From contig NZ_CP014835.1 of NCBI RefSeq assembly GCF_001598035.1, forward strand, positions 62,001 to 126,000: DNA of 64,000 bases, given 5' to 3'. The notes under the pieces are model-generated. The model did not search any database. It was not told the DNA's origin and saw nothing but the letters and a program-made list of their open reading frames with translations. This DNA is from Streptococcus halotolerans. GTDB taxonomy: Bacteria > Bacillota > Bacilli > Lactobacillales > Streptococcaceae. Below are positions 35,961 through 45,036 of the stretch, one piece after another (position 1 is the stretch's first letter; each line of letters opens with the position of its first letter). The position numbers were made by a program, and so were the translations under genes.

Positions 35961-36093
35961 ATTCGTATGTTTTCTGTCACAGGCTGGATGATTGCACCGC
36001 TTGGTTTTGCCAATAGTGTTGTCCATCTTGAAAACTTTTTCTTCTAGCGACAGTCTTTTTGAGATTCCAAAAGAAATCAACGGTTTAAGAATA
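35961..36093 (+). other. Remnant DNA before phoH
   Basis: A 29-codon frame starting at ATG 35958 (MIRMFSVTGWMIAPLG...) is hydrophobic and could be a fragment of a transporter, but it has no ribosome site. Confidence 0.3.
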
Positions 36094-36122
36094 GTAGAAA
36101 TCCCTATTTTTGGGGATTTTTT
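36094..36122 (+). terminator. Terminator upstream of phoH
   Basis: GAAATCCC-tatttt-GGGGATTTTTT, directly followed by TTGATATAAT, an extended -10 for phoH (TATAAT at 36125-36130). Confidence 0.65.
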
Positions 36123-36162
36123 GATATAATGAAACTAATTTAACAAAGAAAAGGATTTAAGT

Positions 36163-37221
36163 TTGCAAGAGTATTCTGTAGAAATCACCCTTAACCATCC
36201 CGACGATGTCTTGGCACTTTTCGGGACTAACGAACGTCATTTACGTCTTATTGAAGAACATCTTCAGGTTATTATTCATGCTAGAACTGAGCGTGTTCAG
36301 ATTTTGGCTGATGAGGAAGAAGCGGTAGAACTAGCACGTATCACTATCCAAGCCCTTCTTGTACTTGTAGAGCGCGGTATGACGATTAACACGTCTGATG
36401 TGGTAACTGCCCTATCTATGGCTGAAAATGGAACAATTGATAAATTCGTGGCTCTTTATGAAGAGGAAATCATCAAAGATAGCTATGGCAAACCCATTCG
36501 CGTAAAAACACTTGGTCAAAAAGTGTATGTGGATAGCGTTAAGAAGCACGACGTGGTTTTCGGTATTGGTCCTGCTGGTACTGGTAAAACCTTCCTTGCG
36601 GTGACCTTGGCTGTAACAGCTCTCAAGCGTGGACAGGTAAAACGGATTATTTTGACCCGCCCTGCGGTTGAAGCTGGTGAGAGCTTAGGATTTTTACCGG
36701 GAGATTTGAAAGAAAAGGTTGATCCTTATCTTCGACCGGTTTATGATGCTCTTTATCAAATTTTGGGTAAGGAGCAGACAGCTCGCCTTATGGAGCGCGA
36801 CATCATTGAAATTGCTCCCTTAGCTTATATGCGTGGTCGTACGCTGGATGATGCTTTTGTCATTTTAGATGAGGCGCAAAATACGACCATCATGCAAATG
36901 AAGATGTTCTTGACCCGTCTTGGCTTTAATTCTAAGATGATTGTTAATGGGGATACTAGTCAGATTGACTTGCCTCGTAATGTAAAATCGGGCTTGATTG
37001 ATGCTTCTGAAAAGTTGAAGGCTATTAAGCAGATAGATTTTGTGCATTTCTCAGCTAAGGATGTGGTTCGCCATCCAGTAGTAGCAGAAATTATCAATGC
37101 CTATGAAACGAAGCTTCGCGCAGAAGATATTCAAAAATCATCTGAAGGATCACAAGCTGCTAAAAAATCAGGCTTAACGACCTATGAAGTGATAGGGGAA
37201 TTACCTGAGGATAAGGATTGA
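36163..37221 (+). CDS. phoH: PhoH family ATPase
   Basis: The product is 352 aa from TTG 36163 after AAAGGAT. Residues 1-115 are the N-terminal PhoH2-like/KH-like part. The ATPase core has Walker A GPAGTGKTFLAV (about 140-151), TRPAVEAGESLGFLPGD (about 166-182), Walker B VILDEAQNTT (about 237) and VNGDTSQIDLP (about 267-277). PhoH proteins are NTP-binding and associated with RNA metabolism; in many bacteria phoH neighbours ybeY, as it does here apart from the inserted IS and one membrane protein gene. It was named for phosphate-starvation control in E. coli; I see no Pho box here. Confidence 0.95.
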   Translation: MQEYSVEITLNHPDDVLALFGTNERHLRLIEEHLQVIIHARTERVQILADEEEAVELARITIQALLVLVERGMTINTSDVVTALSMAENGTIDKFVALYEEEIIKDSYGKPIRVKTLGQKVYVDSVKKHDVVFGIGPAGTGKTFLAVTLAVTALKRGQVKRIILTRPAVEAGESLGFLPGDLKEKVDPYLRPVYDALYQILGKEQTARLMERDIIEIAPLAYMRGRTLDDAFVILDEAQNTTIMQMKMFLTRLGFNSKMIVNGDTSQIDLPRNVKSGLIDASEKLKAIKQIDFVHFSAKDVVRHPVVAEIINAYETKLRAEDIQKSSEGSQAAKKSGLTTYEVIGELPEDKD

Positions 37222-37236
37222 GTTTAGTGTTAAAGT

Positions 37237-37268
37237 AAAGACTCTCTGATGATTCGGAGAGTCTTTTT
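37237..37268 (+). terminator. Terminator of phoH, interrupted at its T-tract by the IS
   Basis: AAAGACTCTC / GAGAGTCTTT with a ten-base loop. The following CTTTTTCT (37263-37270) is the duplicated target of the adjoining ISL3 element. Confidence 0.85.
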
Positions 37269-37270
37269 CT

Positions 37271-38688
37271 GGCTCTTTGTCAACTGTAGTGGGTTGACTT
37301 ATAGTTAACACCGAGAGAGGACCAGTTTGGTCTTCTCTTTTGTTGTATTCAAAGCAAGATAAATCCGTTTTTTGAAGTTTTCGAAGTTCCTAAAGCCAAA
37401 AGCATTTCGCTTAATGACTTTAATAAGGTTGTTGGTCGCCTCTAGTTTGGCATTGGAATAAGGTAGTTTCAGGGCGTTGATAATCTTTTCCTTGTCTTTT
37501 AGAAAGGTTGATAAGACGGTCTTGAAGATGGGATGGACTTGTTTGATGGTATCAGAAATGAGTTCAAAGAAGTGTTTCTCCTGCTTTTCTTGGAAATGAA
37601 AGAGAAGGCATTGGAAGAGTTCATAGTGGTGACGTAGCTCATCAGAGTAGCTCAAAAGACGTTGCACAATCTCTTGATTGGTCAAGTGCATGCGAAAAGT
37701 TGGACGATAAAACCGTTTATCGTTTAGGTTACGACTATCTTGTTGGATGAGTTTCCAGTAACGTTTCAAGGCCTTATATTCGTGAGATTGACGCTCAAAT
37801 TGGTTCATGATTTGGATACGGAGACGGTTCATAGCGCGAGATAAATGTTGAATAATGTGGAACCTATCGAGAACAATCTTCGCCTTAGGAAACAGTGTCT
37901 TAGCGATGTCATAGTAGGGACTAAACATATCCATGGTGATGACTTTAACACGACTGCGCACCTTGTGAGAATACCGCAAAAAATGATTTCTGATGACAGC
38001 TTGCGTCCGACCATCAAGGATAGCGATAATCTTGTTAGCATCGAAATCTTGGGCAATAAAGCTCATCTTTCCCTTCTTAAAAGCATACTCATCCCAGGAC
38101 ATGTTCTCGGGTAACCAGGTTAAATCGGTCTTGCACTCAAAGCGGTTGAGCTGCCGATAGACGGTTGACACAGAGACAGACAGGTCTTCAGAGATTTTTG
38201 TCATTGCCTCACGACTCATGAGTTTGTCGGTGATTTTGTGGTTAATGATGTTGGGAATCTGGTGATTTTCTCTGACCAGAGAGGTCTTAGCAACAGCCAT
38301 TTTCCCACACGCTTGACATTTGAAGCGACGCTTTTTGAGACGAATCAGTACTTTACAACCCGCCATTTCCAGATAGGGAATTTTGCAAGGCTTTTGGAAA
38401 TCGTACTTTGTCATTTTTCCTTGACAAACAGAGCATTGAGGGGGATCATAATCTAACTTGGCATGATACTCTCTGTGAGTGAAGAACTTGTCAAATGTCT
38501 TTTCAAAAGTGATGTTAGGGTCTTTAATGTCGAGCGAATCTTTGATATAATCTAGTTGTTCCATATGAGTCTTTCTAATGAGTGGTTTAGTCGCTTTTCA
38601 TTATAAGTCATATGGGACTTTTTTGCTATATTCAAAAAGACTCCATAATCTCCGAGAAGAATTTACCCACTACAGAAATTATAGAGCC
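37271..38688. mobile_element. Intact ISL3-family insertion sequence, 1418 bp
   Basis: Ends begin GGCTCT on both sides. CTGTAGTGGGT is shared at matching distances from each end (37284-37294 and 38665-38675). Both flanks carry the perfect 8-bp direct repeat CTTTTTCT (37263-37270 and 38689-38696), the duplication size expected for ISL3. One full-length transposase gene fills the element. Confidence 0.92.
37305..38564 (-). CDS. tnp: ISL3 family transposase
   Basis: The product is 419 aa. The N-terminal zinc finger has CSVC (about 44-47) and CQAC (about 83-86). A helix-turn-helix follows around SREAMTKISEDLSVSVSTVYR (about 117-137). The DDE catalytic residues are visible: Asp in VITMDMFSPYY (about 211), Asp in IVLDRFHIIQH (about 231) and Glu in NAKLEATNNLIKVIKR (about 378). 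The family moves by cut-and-paste or circular intermediates with 8-bp duplications. The gene is uninterrupted and the ends are intact, so the element may still be mobile. Confidence 0.95.
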   Translation of the reverse strand: MEQLDYIKDSLDIKDPNITFEKTFDKFFTHREYHAKLDYDPPQCSVCQGKMTKYDFQKPCKIPYLEMAGCKVLIRLKKRRFKCQACGKMAVAKTSLVRENHQIPNIINHKITDKLMSREAMTKISEDLSVSVSTVYRQLNRFECKTDLTWLPENMSWDEYAFKKGKMSFIAQDFDANKIIAILDGRTQAVIRNHFLRYSHKVRSRVKVITMDMFSPYYDIAKTLFPKAKIVLDRFHIIQHLSRAMNRLRIQIMNQFERQSHEYKALKRYWKLIQQDSRNLNDKRFYRPTFRMHLTNQEIVQRLLSYSDELRHHYELFQCLLFHFQEKQEKHFFELISDTIKQVHPIFKTVLSTFLKDKEKIINALKLPYSNAKLEATNNLIKVIKRNAFGFRNFENFKKRIYLALNTTKEKTKLVLSRC

Positions 38689-38701
38689 CTTTTTCTTATG
38701 T

Positions 38702-38731
38702 AAAAAGAGCACCTCGCTTTGAGATGCTTTT
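38702..38731 (-). terminator. Terminator of the mechanosensitive channel-like gene
   Basis: On the minus strand AAAAGCATCTC / GAGgTGCTCTTTTT. Confidence 0.75.
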
Positions 38732-38745
38732 GATGTTTTTAGGAA

Positions 38746-39951
38746 TTATTTCTTGTTAAGGAAGTTTTCCAATTTTTCAAGTTGACGGGCTGCGAAGGCT
38801 TTACCACCAAGACCAAAGGCGAGGGCGAAAGCAACAGCAACAGCTCCAAGAATAATGGTGAATGTTGTTTGAACAATCGTTTGAGCAATGTTTAATTGAT
38901 CGAGTGCCATGAAGATAGCTAGGGCAATTAGTCCATAGCGCACAACTTCGCCAAGTGCCTTGCTGCTAGTTGATTTAGCGATAAAGCCAGCAAGCACGTT
39001 GCCAAGAATGACGGCAAGTCCGAGAATAGCGAGTGAACTAATAACGGCTGGGAGATAAGCAATGACAGCAAGACCAATTGTGTTGAGGACAGAAAGGTTA
39101 AGTGTTGCTAATGCTTGAACAAAGAAGAATACTAAGATGATAGCACTGACGATGTTAGCAAGTACCGTTGAGATTTGGTACTCTGCTTGTCCTTTAACAC
39201 TAAGGTATTGTGAATAGCGATCGATACCTGATGCTTTAAGGACTTTTTCAAGTAAGTTACTGAGCAATTTAGCAATAAAGCCACCAATTGCCAAGAGAAC
39301 AACGGCAACCAAGATGTTGGGGATAAAGCTAATCACTTGGTTAAGCAATCCAACGATTGGCTCTGATAGTGATCTGATTCCAAGGGTTTCAAGCGCAAGC
39401 GTTAAGATTGGAATGAAAAGAAGAACGTAAACGATAGATGCTAGTGCATCAGCGATTTTAACTTCATTCACCTTAGCCTGAGTCATATCTTGATCAAAGA
39501 GTTTGCTCATCCATTTTTCAAATGGTAATTTAACCAGGAGGTTGCTGACGATGTTTTTAACGAATTTGCAGAGGAAGACACCGACGAAGAGGATAAGACC
39601 AGCAGCTACGGCGTTTGGCAAGAAACCAAAGAATTTAGCAAACATGTTTGAGATAGGGTCAACAACACTTGAAACGCCAAGACCAGAAAGAATAGCTGGC
39701 AAGAAGAACAAGATGACTAAGAAATAAGCGAATTGACCGCAACCTTTAATAAGTGATTTTTCATCTTGAGTTGGTTTAACCAATCCCCATTTTGATAATT
39801 TAGCCACAGGCGCTAACTTGGTTAGGCCTTTAACGACAAGTTTTTTGACAATGGCAGCAACAACAAGTGCAACCAGAATCAAAACGATAATACGAATGGC
39901 GCCTGGCACAGCTCCAAAGATAGATTCAGTGAATCGTGAATATGTATCCAT
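38746..39951 (-). CDS. Mechanosensitive ion channel family protein (conserved TM-helix repeats)
   Basis: The product is 401 aa and highly hydrophobic. At least eight membrane segments occur, with repeating glycine/alanine-rich helices of the type ..FIPNILVAVVLLAIGGFIAKLL (about 209-230), ..FLPNAVAAGLILFVGVFLCKF (about 113-133) and the last AVAVAFALAFGLGGKAFAARQLE (about 370-392). The motif GLGGKAFAA with preceding TM resembles the pore-helix end of MscS-type and 'conserved TM helix' (PF05552-like) proteins. The MscS beta domain is missing, so gating by tension is not assured. It probably lies in the cytoplasmic membrane. The start has TACCTCC (AGGAGGTA) upstream on the minus strand. Confidence 0.82.
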   Translation of the reverse strand: MDTYSRFTESIFGAVPGAIRIIVLILVALVVAAIVKKLVVKGLTKLAPVAKLSKWGLVKPTQDEKSLIKGCGQFAYFLVILFFLPAILSGLGVSSVVDPISNMFAKFFGFLPNAVAAGLILFVGVFLCKFVKNIVSNLLVKLPFEKWMSKLFDQDMTQAKVNEVKIADALASIVYVLLFIPILTLALETLGIRSLSEPIVGLLNQVISFIPNILVAVVLLAIGGFIAKLLSNLLEKVLKASGIDRYSQYLSVKGQAEYQISTVLANIVSAIILVFFFVQALATLNLSVLNTIGLAVIAYLPAVISSLAILGLAVILGNVLAGFIAKSTSSKALGEVVRYGLIALAIFMALDQLNIAQTIVQTTFTIILGAVAVAFALAFGLGGKAFAARQLEKLENFLNKK

Positions 39952-40073
39952 AATGATACCTCCTAAAAATTTCTTTCAGTATTAGAATAGCATGATGTTG
40001 CTATTTTCACAAAGAAAATGATTTCGTCATCAAAGTATCTGTTGGCTTGGCAGAAGAGCTTAACTAGGATTTA

Positions 40074-40082
40074 TGGTATAAT
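40074..40082 (+). promoter_or_regulatory. Extended -10 upstream of ybeY
   Basis: TGGTATAAT at 40074-40082 (TATAAT 40077-40082), about 73 nt before the ybeY start. Confidence 0.55.
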
Positions 40083-40155
40083 AAAAAGACTGTAAGAATT
40101 TGAAAGAAAGGATAATTAGTCACTTCACAAGGAGTGATGATTACTATCTAAAAAT

Positions 40156-40653
40156 ATGTATGTAGAGATGATTGATGAGACTGGACAGGTTTCTGAAGAG
40201 ATCAAGAAGCAAACACTTGATTTGCTTGAATTTGCGGCTGAAAAAACTGGAAAAGCGGACAAGGAAATGGCTGTTACATTTGTGACCAATGAACGAAGCC
40301 ATGCCTTAAATCTGGAGTATCGAGATACCGATCGTCCGACAGATGTGATTAGTTTGGAGTATAAGCCAGAAAATCCTATTGTTTTTGATGAGGAGGATTT
40401 AGCAGAAAATCCTGAGATAGCAGAAATGATGGAAGAATTTGACGTTTATATCGGCGAGCTTTTTATCTCTATTGATAAAGCCAAAGAGCAAGCCCAAGAG
40501 TATGGACATTCCTATGAGCGTGAAATGGGCTTCTTGGCAGTTCATGGATTCCTTCATATCAATGGTTATGATCATTACACACCAGAAGAAGAAGCAGAGA
40601 TGTTCGGACTACAGGAAGAGATTTTGAATGCCTATGGACTCACAAGACAATAA
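40156..40653 (+). CDS. ybeY: Endoribonuclease YbeY (rRNA maturation factor)
   Basis: The product is 165 aa. The zinc motif [11 protein letters not shown] (about 132-142; H-x3-H-x5-H) is intact, with the conserved Arg in [14 protein letters not shown] (about 59-72). YbeY is a metal-dependent single-strand RNase acting in 16S rRNA 3' processing and ribosome quality control. The closest good ribosome site (AAGGAG) is about 20 nt upstream of ATG 40156, farther than usual, but the encoded N-terminus [13 protein letters not shown] is what the streptococcal protein starts with. The dgk start lies inside its 3' end. Confidence 0.96.
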   Translation: MYVEMIDETGQVSEEIKKQTLDLLEFAAEKTGKADKEMAVTFVTNERSHALNLEYRDTDRPTDVISLEYKPENPIVFDEEDLAENPEIAEMMEEFDVYIGELFISIDKAKEQAQEYGHSYEREMGFLAVHGFLHINGYDHYTPEEEAEMFGLQEEILNAYGLTRQ

Positions 40654-41035
40654 GCAAAATAAATGGAAAAACCGGACTTTGACAGCCAGTATGGAGTTTG
40701 CTGTGACTGGGGTGGTCAATGCTTATAAAGAAGAGCGCAATATGCGTAAGCATATGATTTCTGCTCTTCTAGCAGTGATAGCCGGATTTGTTTTCCAAAT
40801 TTCAGCACTGGAGTGGTTATTTTTACTTCTTAGTATCTTTTTGGTGATTTCTTTTGAAATTGTCAATTCGGCCATCGAAAATGTAGTGGATTTGGCTAGT
40901 GATTACCATTTCTCCATGTTGGCCAAGAATGCGAAAGACATGGCTGCTGGTGCTGTTTTAGTGATCTCAGGATATGCTTTATTAACTGGCCTTATCATCT
41001 TTGTACCTAAGATGTGGCAACTAGTTTTTGGATGA
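40628..41035 (+). CDS. dgk: Undecaprenol/diacylglycerol kinase
   Basis: The product is 135 aa with three membrane helices (about 45-62, about 64-83 and about 108-128) and a cytoplasmic N-terminus with the [15 protein letters not shown] motif (about 15-29). The active-site helix [16 protein letters not shown] (about 75-90) has the family Glu residues. The Gram-positive DgkA type phosphorylates undecaprenol for cell-wall carrier recycling. The start overlaps ybeY by 26 nt (ATG 40628 or 40634), so translation is probably coupled. In streptococci this gene is linked to acid tolerance and always precedes era. Confidence 0.93.
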   Translation: MPMDSQDNKQNKWKNRTLTASMEFAVTGVVNAYKEERNMRKHMISALLAVIAGFVFQISALEWLFLLLSIFLVISFEIVNSAIENVVDLASDYHFSMLAKNAKDMAAGAVLVISGYALLTGLIIFVPKMWQLVFG

Positions 41036-41042
41036 ATAACAA

Positions 41043-41066
41043 TCCCTAACAAACACCTGTTAGGGA
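41043..41066 (+). promoter_or_regulatory. Hairpin without T-tract between dgk and era
   Basis: TCCCTAACA / TGTTAGGGA is a perfect 9-bp stem with the loop AACACC. With no U-run it is unlikely to terminate and may process or stabilise the mRNA. Confidence 0.55.
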
Positions 41067-41097
41067 ACTAAAGAATTGAAGAAAGTGAATCAAATTT

Positions 41098-41997
41098 ATG
41101 TCATTTAAAAGTGGTTTTGTGGCGATTTTAGGTCGTCCTAATGTTGGAAAATCAACCTTCTTGAATTATGTCATGGGGCAAAAGATTGCCATCATGAGTG
41201 ACAAGGCACAAACAACACGTAATAAAATTATGGGCATCTATACCACAGATGCGGAGCAAATTGTCTTTATTGACACACCAGGTATTCATAAACCTAAGAC
41301 AGCCTTGGGTGATTTCATGGTGGAATCAGCTTACAGCACACTTCGTGAAGTGGAGACGGTCCTTTTTATGGTACCAGCAGACGAAGAGCGTGGTAAGGGT
41401 GATGATATGATTATTGAGCGCCTCAAAGCTGCTAAGGTGCCTGTTATTCTAGTTATCAACAAGATTGATAAAGTGCATCCGGATCAGCTTTTAGCACAGA
41501 TTGATGACTTTAAAGATCAAATGGACTTTAAAGAGATTGTGCCGATTTCAGCAACTCAAGGAAATAATGTTAATCGTCTGATGGAAATTCTTAAAGATAA
41601 TCTCGAGGAAGGTTTTCAGTATTTCCCAGAGGATCAAATCACCGATCATCCAGAACGTTTCTTGGTTTCTGAAATGATCCGCGAGAAGGTGCTTCATTTA
41701 ACGCAGCAAGAAGTACCGCATTCTATCGCTGTTGTGATTGAGTCTATGAAACGGGATGAAGAAACGGACAAGGTGCATATCCGTGCAACTATTATGGTTG
41801 AACGCGACAGCCAAAAAGGGATTGTCATTGGTAAACAAGGTGCTATGCTCAAGAAAATAGGAACCATGGCTCGCCGTGATATTGAACTCATGCTAGGAGA
41901 TAAGGTCTTCCTCGAAACCTGGGTCAAGGTCAAGAAAAACTGGCGTGATAAAAAACTTGACCTCGCCGACTTTGGTTATAATGAGAAAGAATATTGA
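41098..41997 (+). CDS. era: GTPase Era
   Basis: The product is 299 aa, the normal length. GTPase motifs: G1 GRPNVGKST (about 12-20), G2 around TTRNKI, G3 DTPG (about 61-64), G4 NKID (about 123-126) and G5 SAT (about 152). The C-terminal KH domain has [13 protein letters not shown] (about 241-253). It binds the 3' end of 16S rRNA in 30S assembly and acts with YbeY; the ybeY-dgk-era order is conserved. ATG 41098 follows GAAGAAAG. Nothing unusual. Confidence 0.98.
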   Translation: MSFKSGFVAILGRPNVGKSTFLNYVMGQKIAIMSDKAQTTRNKIMGIYTTDAEQIVFIDTPGIHKPKTALGDFMVESAYSTLREVETVLFMVPADEERGKGDDMIIERLKAAKVPVILVINKIDKVHPDQLLAQIDDFKDQMDFKEIVPISATQGNNVNRLMEILKDNLEEGFQYFPEDQITDHPERFLVSEMIREKVLHLTQQEVPHSIAVVIESMKRDEETDKVHIRATIMVERDSQKGIVIGKQGAMLKKIGTMARRDIELMLGDKVFLETWVKVKKNWRDKKLDLADFGYNEKEY

Positions 41998-42416
41998 TCA
42001 TTAAACGGGTTGGTAGTCTGATTGGTCAGGCCTAGCATCGATAATTTGGTAGGTAGAAAGATCGCAGTTGGGGCGGGCTTCAAGAGGGAGCTTTCCCCAG
42101 ATGAATACCTTTTATGGCAAAGTGGCAGGGTGTTGGCTTTTACCATTCTATCTATTCCAGAAGGACTAGGCTGAGGGGACAAAGACCAGTCCAGTTGCTT
42201 ATCTGAAGGGATTGCTGTCCTTGATAACTGCCGTAGGTAAGACATTGCTGAACGGCTAGTTGTCTTTGCGTGCCAATGGGTAAATGAGCGGAGCATCAGC
42301 TAGCTGGCGTCAAATGGTAAATAAATAACCTGACTAGCCAAGTTTTTGTAGCGCAATAGGTTTCAAAGAAGGCAATCGAACTGTCAATGTCGTGATAGGT
42401 TGTTAAGGAGAACCCT
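41998..42416 (+). other. Decayed region after era
   Basis: About 420 bp without an intact gene. A coding-like fragment near 42060-42180 (GGFKRELSPDEYLLWQSGRV style reading) is broken by stops. The ribosome site AAGGAG at about 42404 belongs to the VOC gene. Confidence 0.4.
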
Positions 42417-42803
42417 ATGGAATACAGTACACTCATACCAGAATTGATTGTCTCAGACATTGAAAAAACTTATGTCTTCTACGTTGACCTTTTAGGTTTT
42501 CAAGTAGAATACGAGCGTCCTGAGGACAAGTTTTATTTTCTGTCCTATGGTGATGCCCAGTTGATGATTGAGGAAGCAAGTGAGGAAGAACTCAGCCAGC
42601 TGATCTATCCTTTTGGGTATGGGCTTAATTTTTCTCTGGGTGTTGATGATGTATCTGCTACTTATCAAGCATTTCAGACTGCTGGTTATCCGATTCGTCG
42701 AGAACTTGAAGTCAGAGAGTTCCGTGTGGGCGATGACGTGGTTCGACCCAAAGAATTTGCGGTTCTGGATCCTGATGGCTACTATTGGCGGATTAGTGAT
42801 TGA
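42417..42803 (+). CDS. VOC superfamily protein (bleomycin-resistance/glyoxalase-like)
   Basis: The product is 128 aa from ATG 42417 after AAGGAG. The paired beta-alpha-beta-beta-beta modules of the vicinal oxygen chelate fold are seen: LIPELIVSDIEKTYVFYVDL (about 5-24), FLSYGDAQLMIEEA (about 42-55), LNFSLGVDDVSATYQAF (about 70-86) and FAVLDPDGYYWRISD (about 114-128). Family members are glyoxalases, dioxygenases or drug-binding resistance proteins; the function here is unknown. It is 13 nt upstream of a broken NUDIX gene, and the three genes may once have been an operon. Confidence 0.82.
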   Translation: MEYSTLIPELIVSDIEKTYVFYVDLLGFQVEYERPEDKFYFLSYGDAQLMIEEASEEELSQLIYPFGYGLNFSLGVDDVSATYQAFQTAGYPIRRELEVREFRVGDDVVRPKEFAVLDPDGYYWRISD

Positions 42804-42815
42804 GGAGGAGAACAC

Positions 42816-43208
42816 ATGAACCAAGACTATATTTCCTATATCCGTTCCAAAGTTGGACAGGGTAAGATTATTTTGAATTTTGCTGGAGGCATTTTAGCTA
42901 ATGAAGAGGGCACGGCTGCTCGTGAGTTCTAGGAAGAAACGGGCATTAAGGTTGAGGCGAAGCGTCTGTTGAATGTTTATACCAACTTTGATGAAGTTTA
43001 TCCAAATGGTGACCAAGTTCAAACAGTTGTCTTTATCTATGAAATGACAGCGACAGAGATGGGAAATATTAGTGATTTCCATAATGAAGAAACCTTGAAG
43101 ATAGCTTTTTTTACAAAAGACGAGATTGACCAGTTAGGGAGTGTTTCTGATAAACATCGCTTGATGCTAGAAGAGTATTTTTCAGGAGATTTTCAAATAG
43201 GACGATAA
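42816..43208 (+). pseudogene. NUDIX hydrolase pseudogene (in-frame stop and internal deletion)
   Basis: ATG 42816 follows GAGGAGGAG. The frame reads MNQDYISYIRSKVGQGKIIL... and then GGILANEEGTAAREF-stop-EETGI. The TAG at 42930-42932 sits inside the Nudix box (GX5EX7REUXEEXGU). Compared with relatives about 25 residues (the strand before the box and the box's first half) also appear to be missing, so GGILANEEG runs straight into TAAREF. After the stop the frame continues to 43208. It is non-functional unless the stop is misread. Confidence 0.8.
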
Positions 43209-43219
43209 AGGAGAGTAGT

Positions 43220-43755
43220 ATGCCACGTAGTGAAGATGTGATTTTAACCAATATGTGCCTGATTGAGGATAAAGATGGCAATTGTGTTATTCAAATCAGG
43301 GATCCAAAACGCTACGACTGGTCTGGAGCAGTATTTCCAGGTGGCTAAAATAGTCTGGGAAGAGACTACTTTAGGTTGGAAATAGAAAAAGCGAAGCTTT
43401 TTATCTTTCGTCAGAAAAAGGTGAGAGCCTGCATGATGCCGTTGTTCGTGAGGTCTTAGAAGAGACTGGGTTAAGGATCCAACATCCGGAATTGGTGGGT
43501 ATCAAACATTTTCATACACGAGGAGATGGAATTCGGTATTTGGTATTTTTGTATCGGACGTCTGAGTTTACTGGCACTATTCGTTCTTCAAATGAAGGTG
43601 AGGTCAAGTGGGTCTCTCGTCAGGATTTGTTGTCAGGGAAGATCGATTTGGCTGAATCTATGGATGAAATGTTTCCTATCTTTTTTGAACAAATGTCATC
43701 GGAAGTTTTTTATGAACGTGATAATCATGATGACTTAGTAAGGAAGTATTTTTAA
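43220..43755 (+). pseudogene. Second NUDIX (MutT-like) pseudogene with insertion
   Basis: ATG 43220 after AAAGGAGAG starts MPRSEDVILTNMCLIEDKDG and runs to FPGG, then stops at 43346-43348 (TAA). The Nudix box resumes in another frame from about 43420 (GESLHDAVVREVLEETGL) and runs to 43755 (GEVKWVSRQDLL...). Roughly 60-65 extra bases lie between, including a small AAAAAGC-gaa-GCTTTTT palindrome (43386-43402). The family would hydrolyse oxidised nucleotides such as 8-oxo-dGTP; this copy cannot make a whole enzyme. Confidence 0.8.
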
Positions 43756-44205
43756 TATTTCCTTTTTCTATAGACGACTTAGAAGAGATGATGCATCTGA
43801 CTTAGAAATAAAAAGACTTTAGTCAGGTTAATCATGTGACAACAGTTGTTAGCAAGGTAGGTTGGTGTTCAGACTCGAACAGGGGCCAAGAATGGTATCA
43901 AAAATCAGTCTCGCTCTTTTCTGCTGTTTAGATTAATCATATTGGACAAAAGAGAGGTTGCCAAGAGGTGAGCTTGAACTCGCCTGTGACACTTTGAAAC
44001 AAAGATAATACCTTCTAGATGCCGGAGCGCTGTCTTTAGTATTTCTATTACAAATAATTATCATTTTAAGAAAGGATAGGGTGTTGAAAGCTGACCTGAA
44101 TCTGAGCGAAAAGCTCGGAAGTTAGATAGAACTTCTTGTGTGGTGGCAGACTTCGGTCGTTCTCCTAAATTTCAGTCGCTTTTTGTCGCTCTTGGTATCG
44201 CAAAT
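43756..44205 (+). other. Intergenic stretch before mutM
   Basis: About 450 bp with no intact reading frame and no tRNA that I could fold. AAAGCTCGG and GAACTTCTTG near 44120 suggest a minor hairpin. A ribosome site for mutM is not evident. Confidence 0.35.
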
Positions 44206-45036
44206 ATGCCTGAATTGCCTGAGGTTGAAACGGTGCGTCGCGGTTTGGAGAAGCATGTGGTTGGGAAGTCGATAAAGGCTATTCGTTTTGCTTTTCCTAA
44301 GATTGCAGTAACGGGTGTGGATTCTTTTAGGCCTCTGATAGATGGACAGATGACCATCCACGCTATGCGACGTCGTGGGAAATATTTGATTTTTGATTTT
44401 GGGGATTTATTGCTTATTTCGCATTTGCGGATGGAGGGCAAGTATCTTATCTTTGATAGGCAAGAAAAGGTACCCGAAAACAAGCATTTTCATGTCTTTG
44501 TGACATTTGCGGATGACTCTGTCTTGGTTTATCAAGATGTGCGAAAATTTGGGACTATGGAGATTCTGTTGCCATCGCAAGAAGCAACTTATTTTGCATT
44601 CAAGAAATTAGGTCCTGAACCTACTCGAGAAACGTTCAAGCTAGCGCCTTTTGAACGATCTCTGAAGTCTTCCTCTAAGAAAATCAAGCCCTACCTCTTA
44701 GATCAATCTTTGGTAGCTGGTTTGGGTAACATCTACGTTGACGAAGTGCTTTGGGCGGCTAAGGTTCATCCTTTGCGACTTAGTTCCAGTCTTAAAAAGA
44801 CGGAAATCAAGCGTCTACATGACGAGACCATTCGTATCTTACAATTAGGGATTGAAAAAGGTGGTTCCACTATTAGGACTTATCGCAATGCATTGGGAGA
44901 AGATGGTACCATGCAGCGCTATTTACAAGTTTATGGATTGACAGGACAACCTTGTCAACGCTGCGGAACAGCTATTGAAAAAATGCAAGTAGGAGGAAGG
45001 GGCAGCCATTATTGTCCCAAGTGCCAGAGACAATGA
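44206..45036 (+). CDS. mutM: Formamidopyrimidine-DNA glycosylase
   Basis: The product is 276 aa. The start must be ATG 44206, because the enzyme's catalytic Pro2-Glu3 follow directly ([15 protein letters not shown]). A longer in-frame opening would bury the catalytic proline. Other landmarks are Lys57-type [11 protein letters not shown] (about 53), the H2TH region [18 protein letters not shown] (about 171-188) and the zinc finger CQRC...CPKC (about 249-273). It removes 8-oxoguanine and formamidopyrimidine, the first step of GO repair. No Shine-Dalgarno is visible. The stop overlaps coaE by ATGA. Confidence 0.97.
   Translation: MPELPEVETVRRGLEKHVVGKSIKAIRFAFPKIAVTGVDSFRPLIDGQMTIHAMRRRGKYLIFDFGDLLLISHLRMEGKYLIFDRQEKVPENKHFHVFVTFADDSVLVYQDVRKFGTMEILLPSQEATYFAFKKLGPEPTRETFKLAPFERSLKSSSKKIKPYLLDQSLVAGLGNIYVDEVLWAAKVHPLRLSSSLKKTEIKRLHDETIRILQLGIEKGGSTIRTYRNALGEDGTMQRYLQVYGLTGQPCQRCGTAIEKMQVGGRGSHYCPKCQRQ

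Noticed and set aside
42001..42296. A 106-codon minus-strand frame after era.
   Set aside because: No ribosome site or family pattern; the region looks decayed on both strands.
43860..43900. GTTCAGACTCGAAC resembling part of a tRNA.
   Set aside because: No cloverleaf can be formed with the flanking bases.
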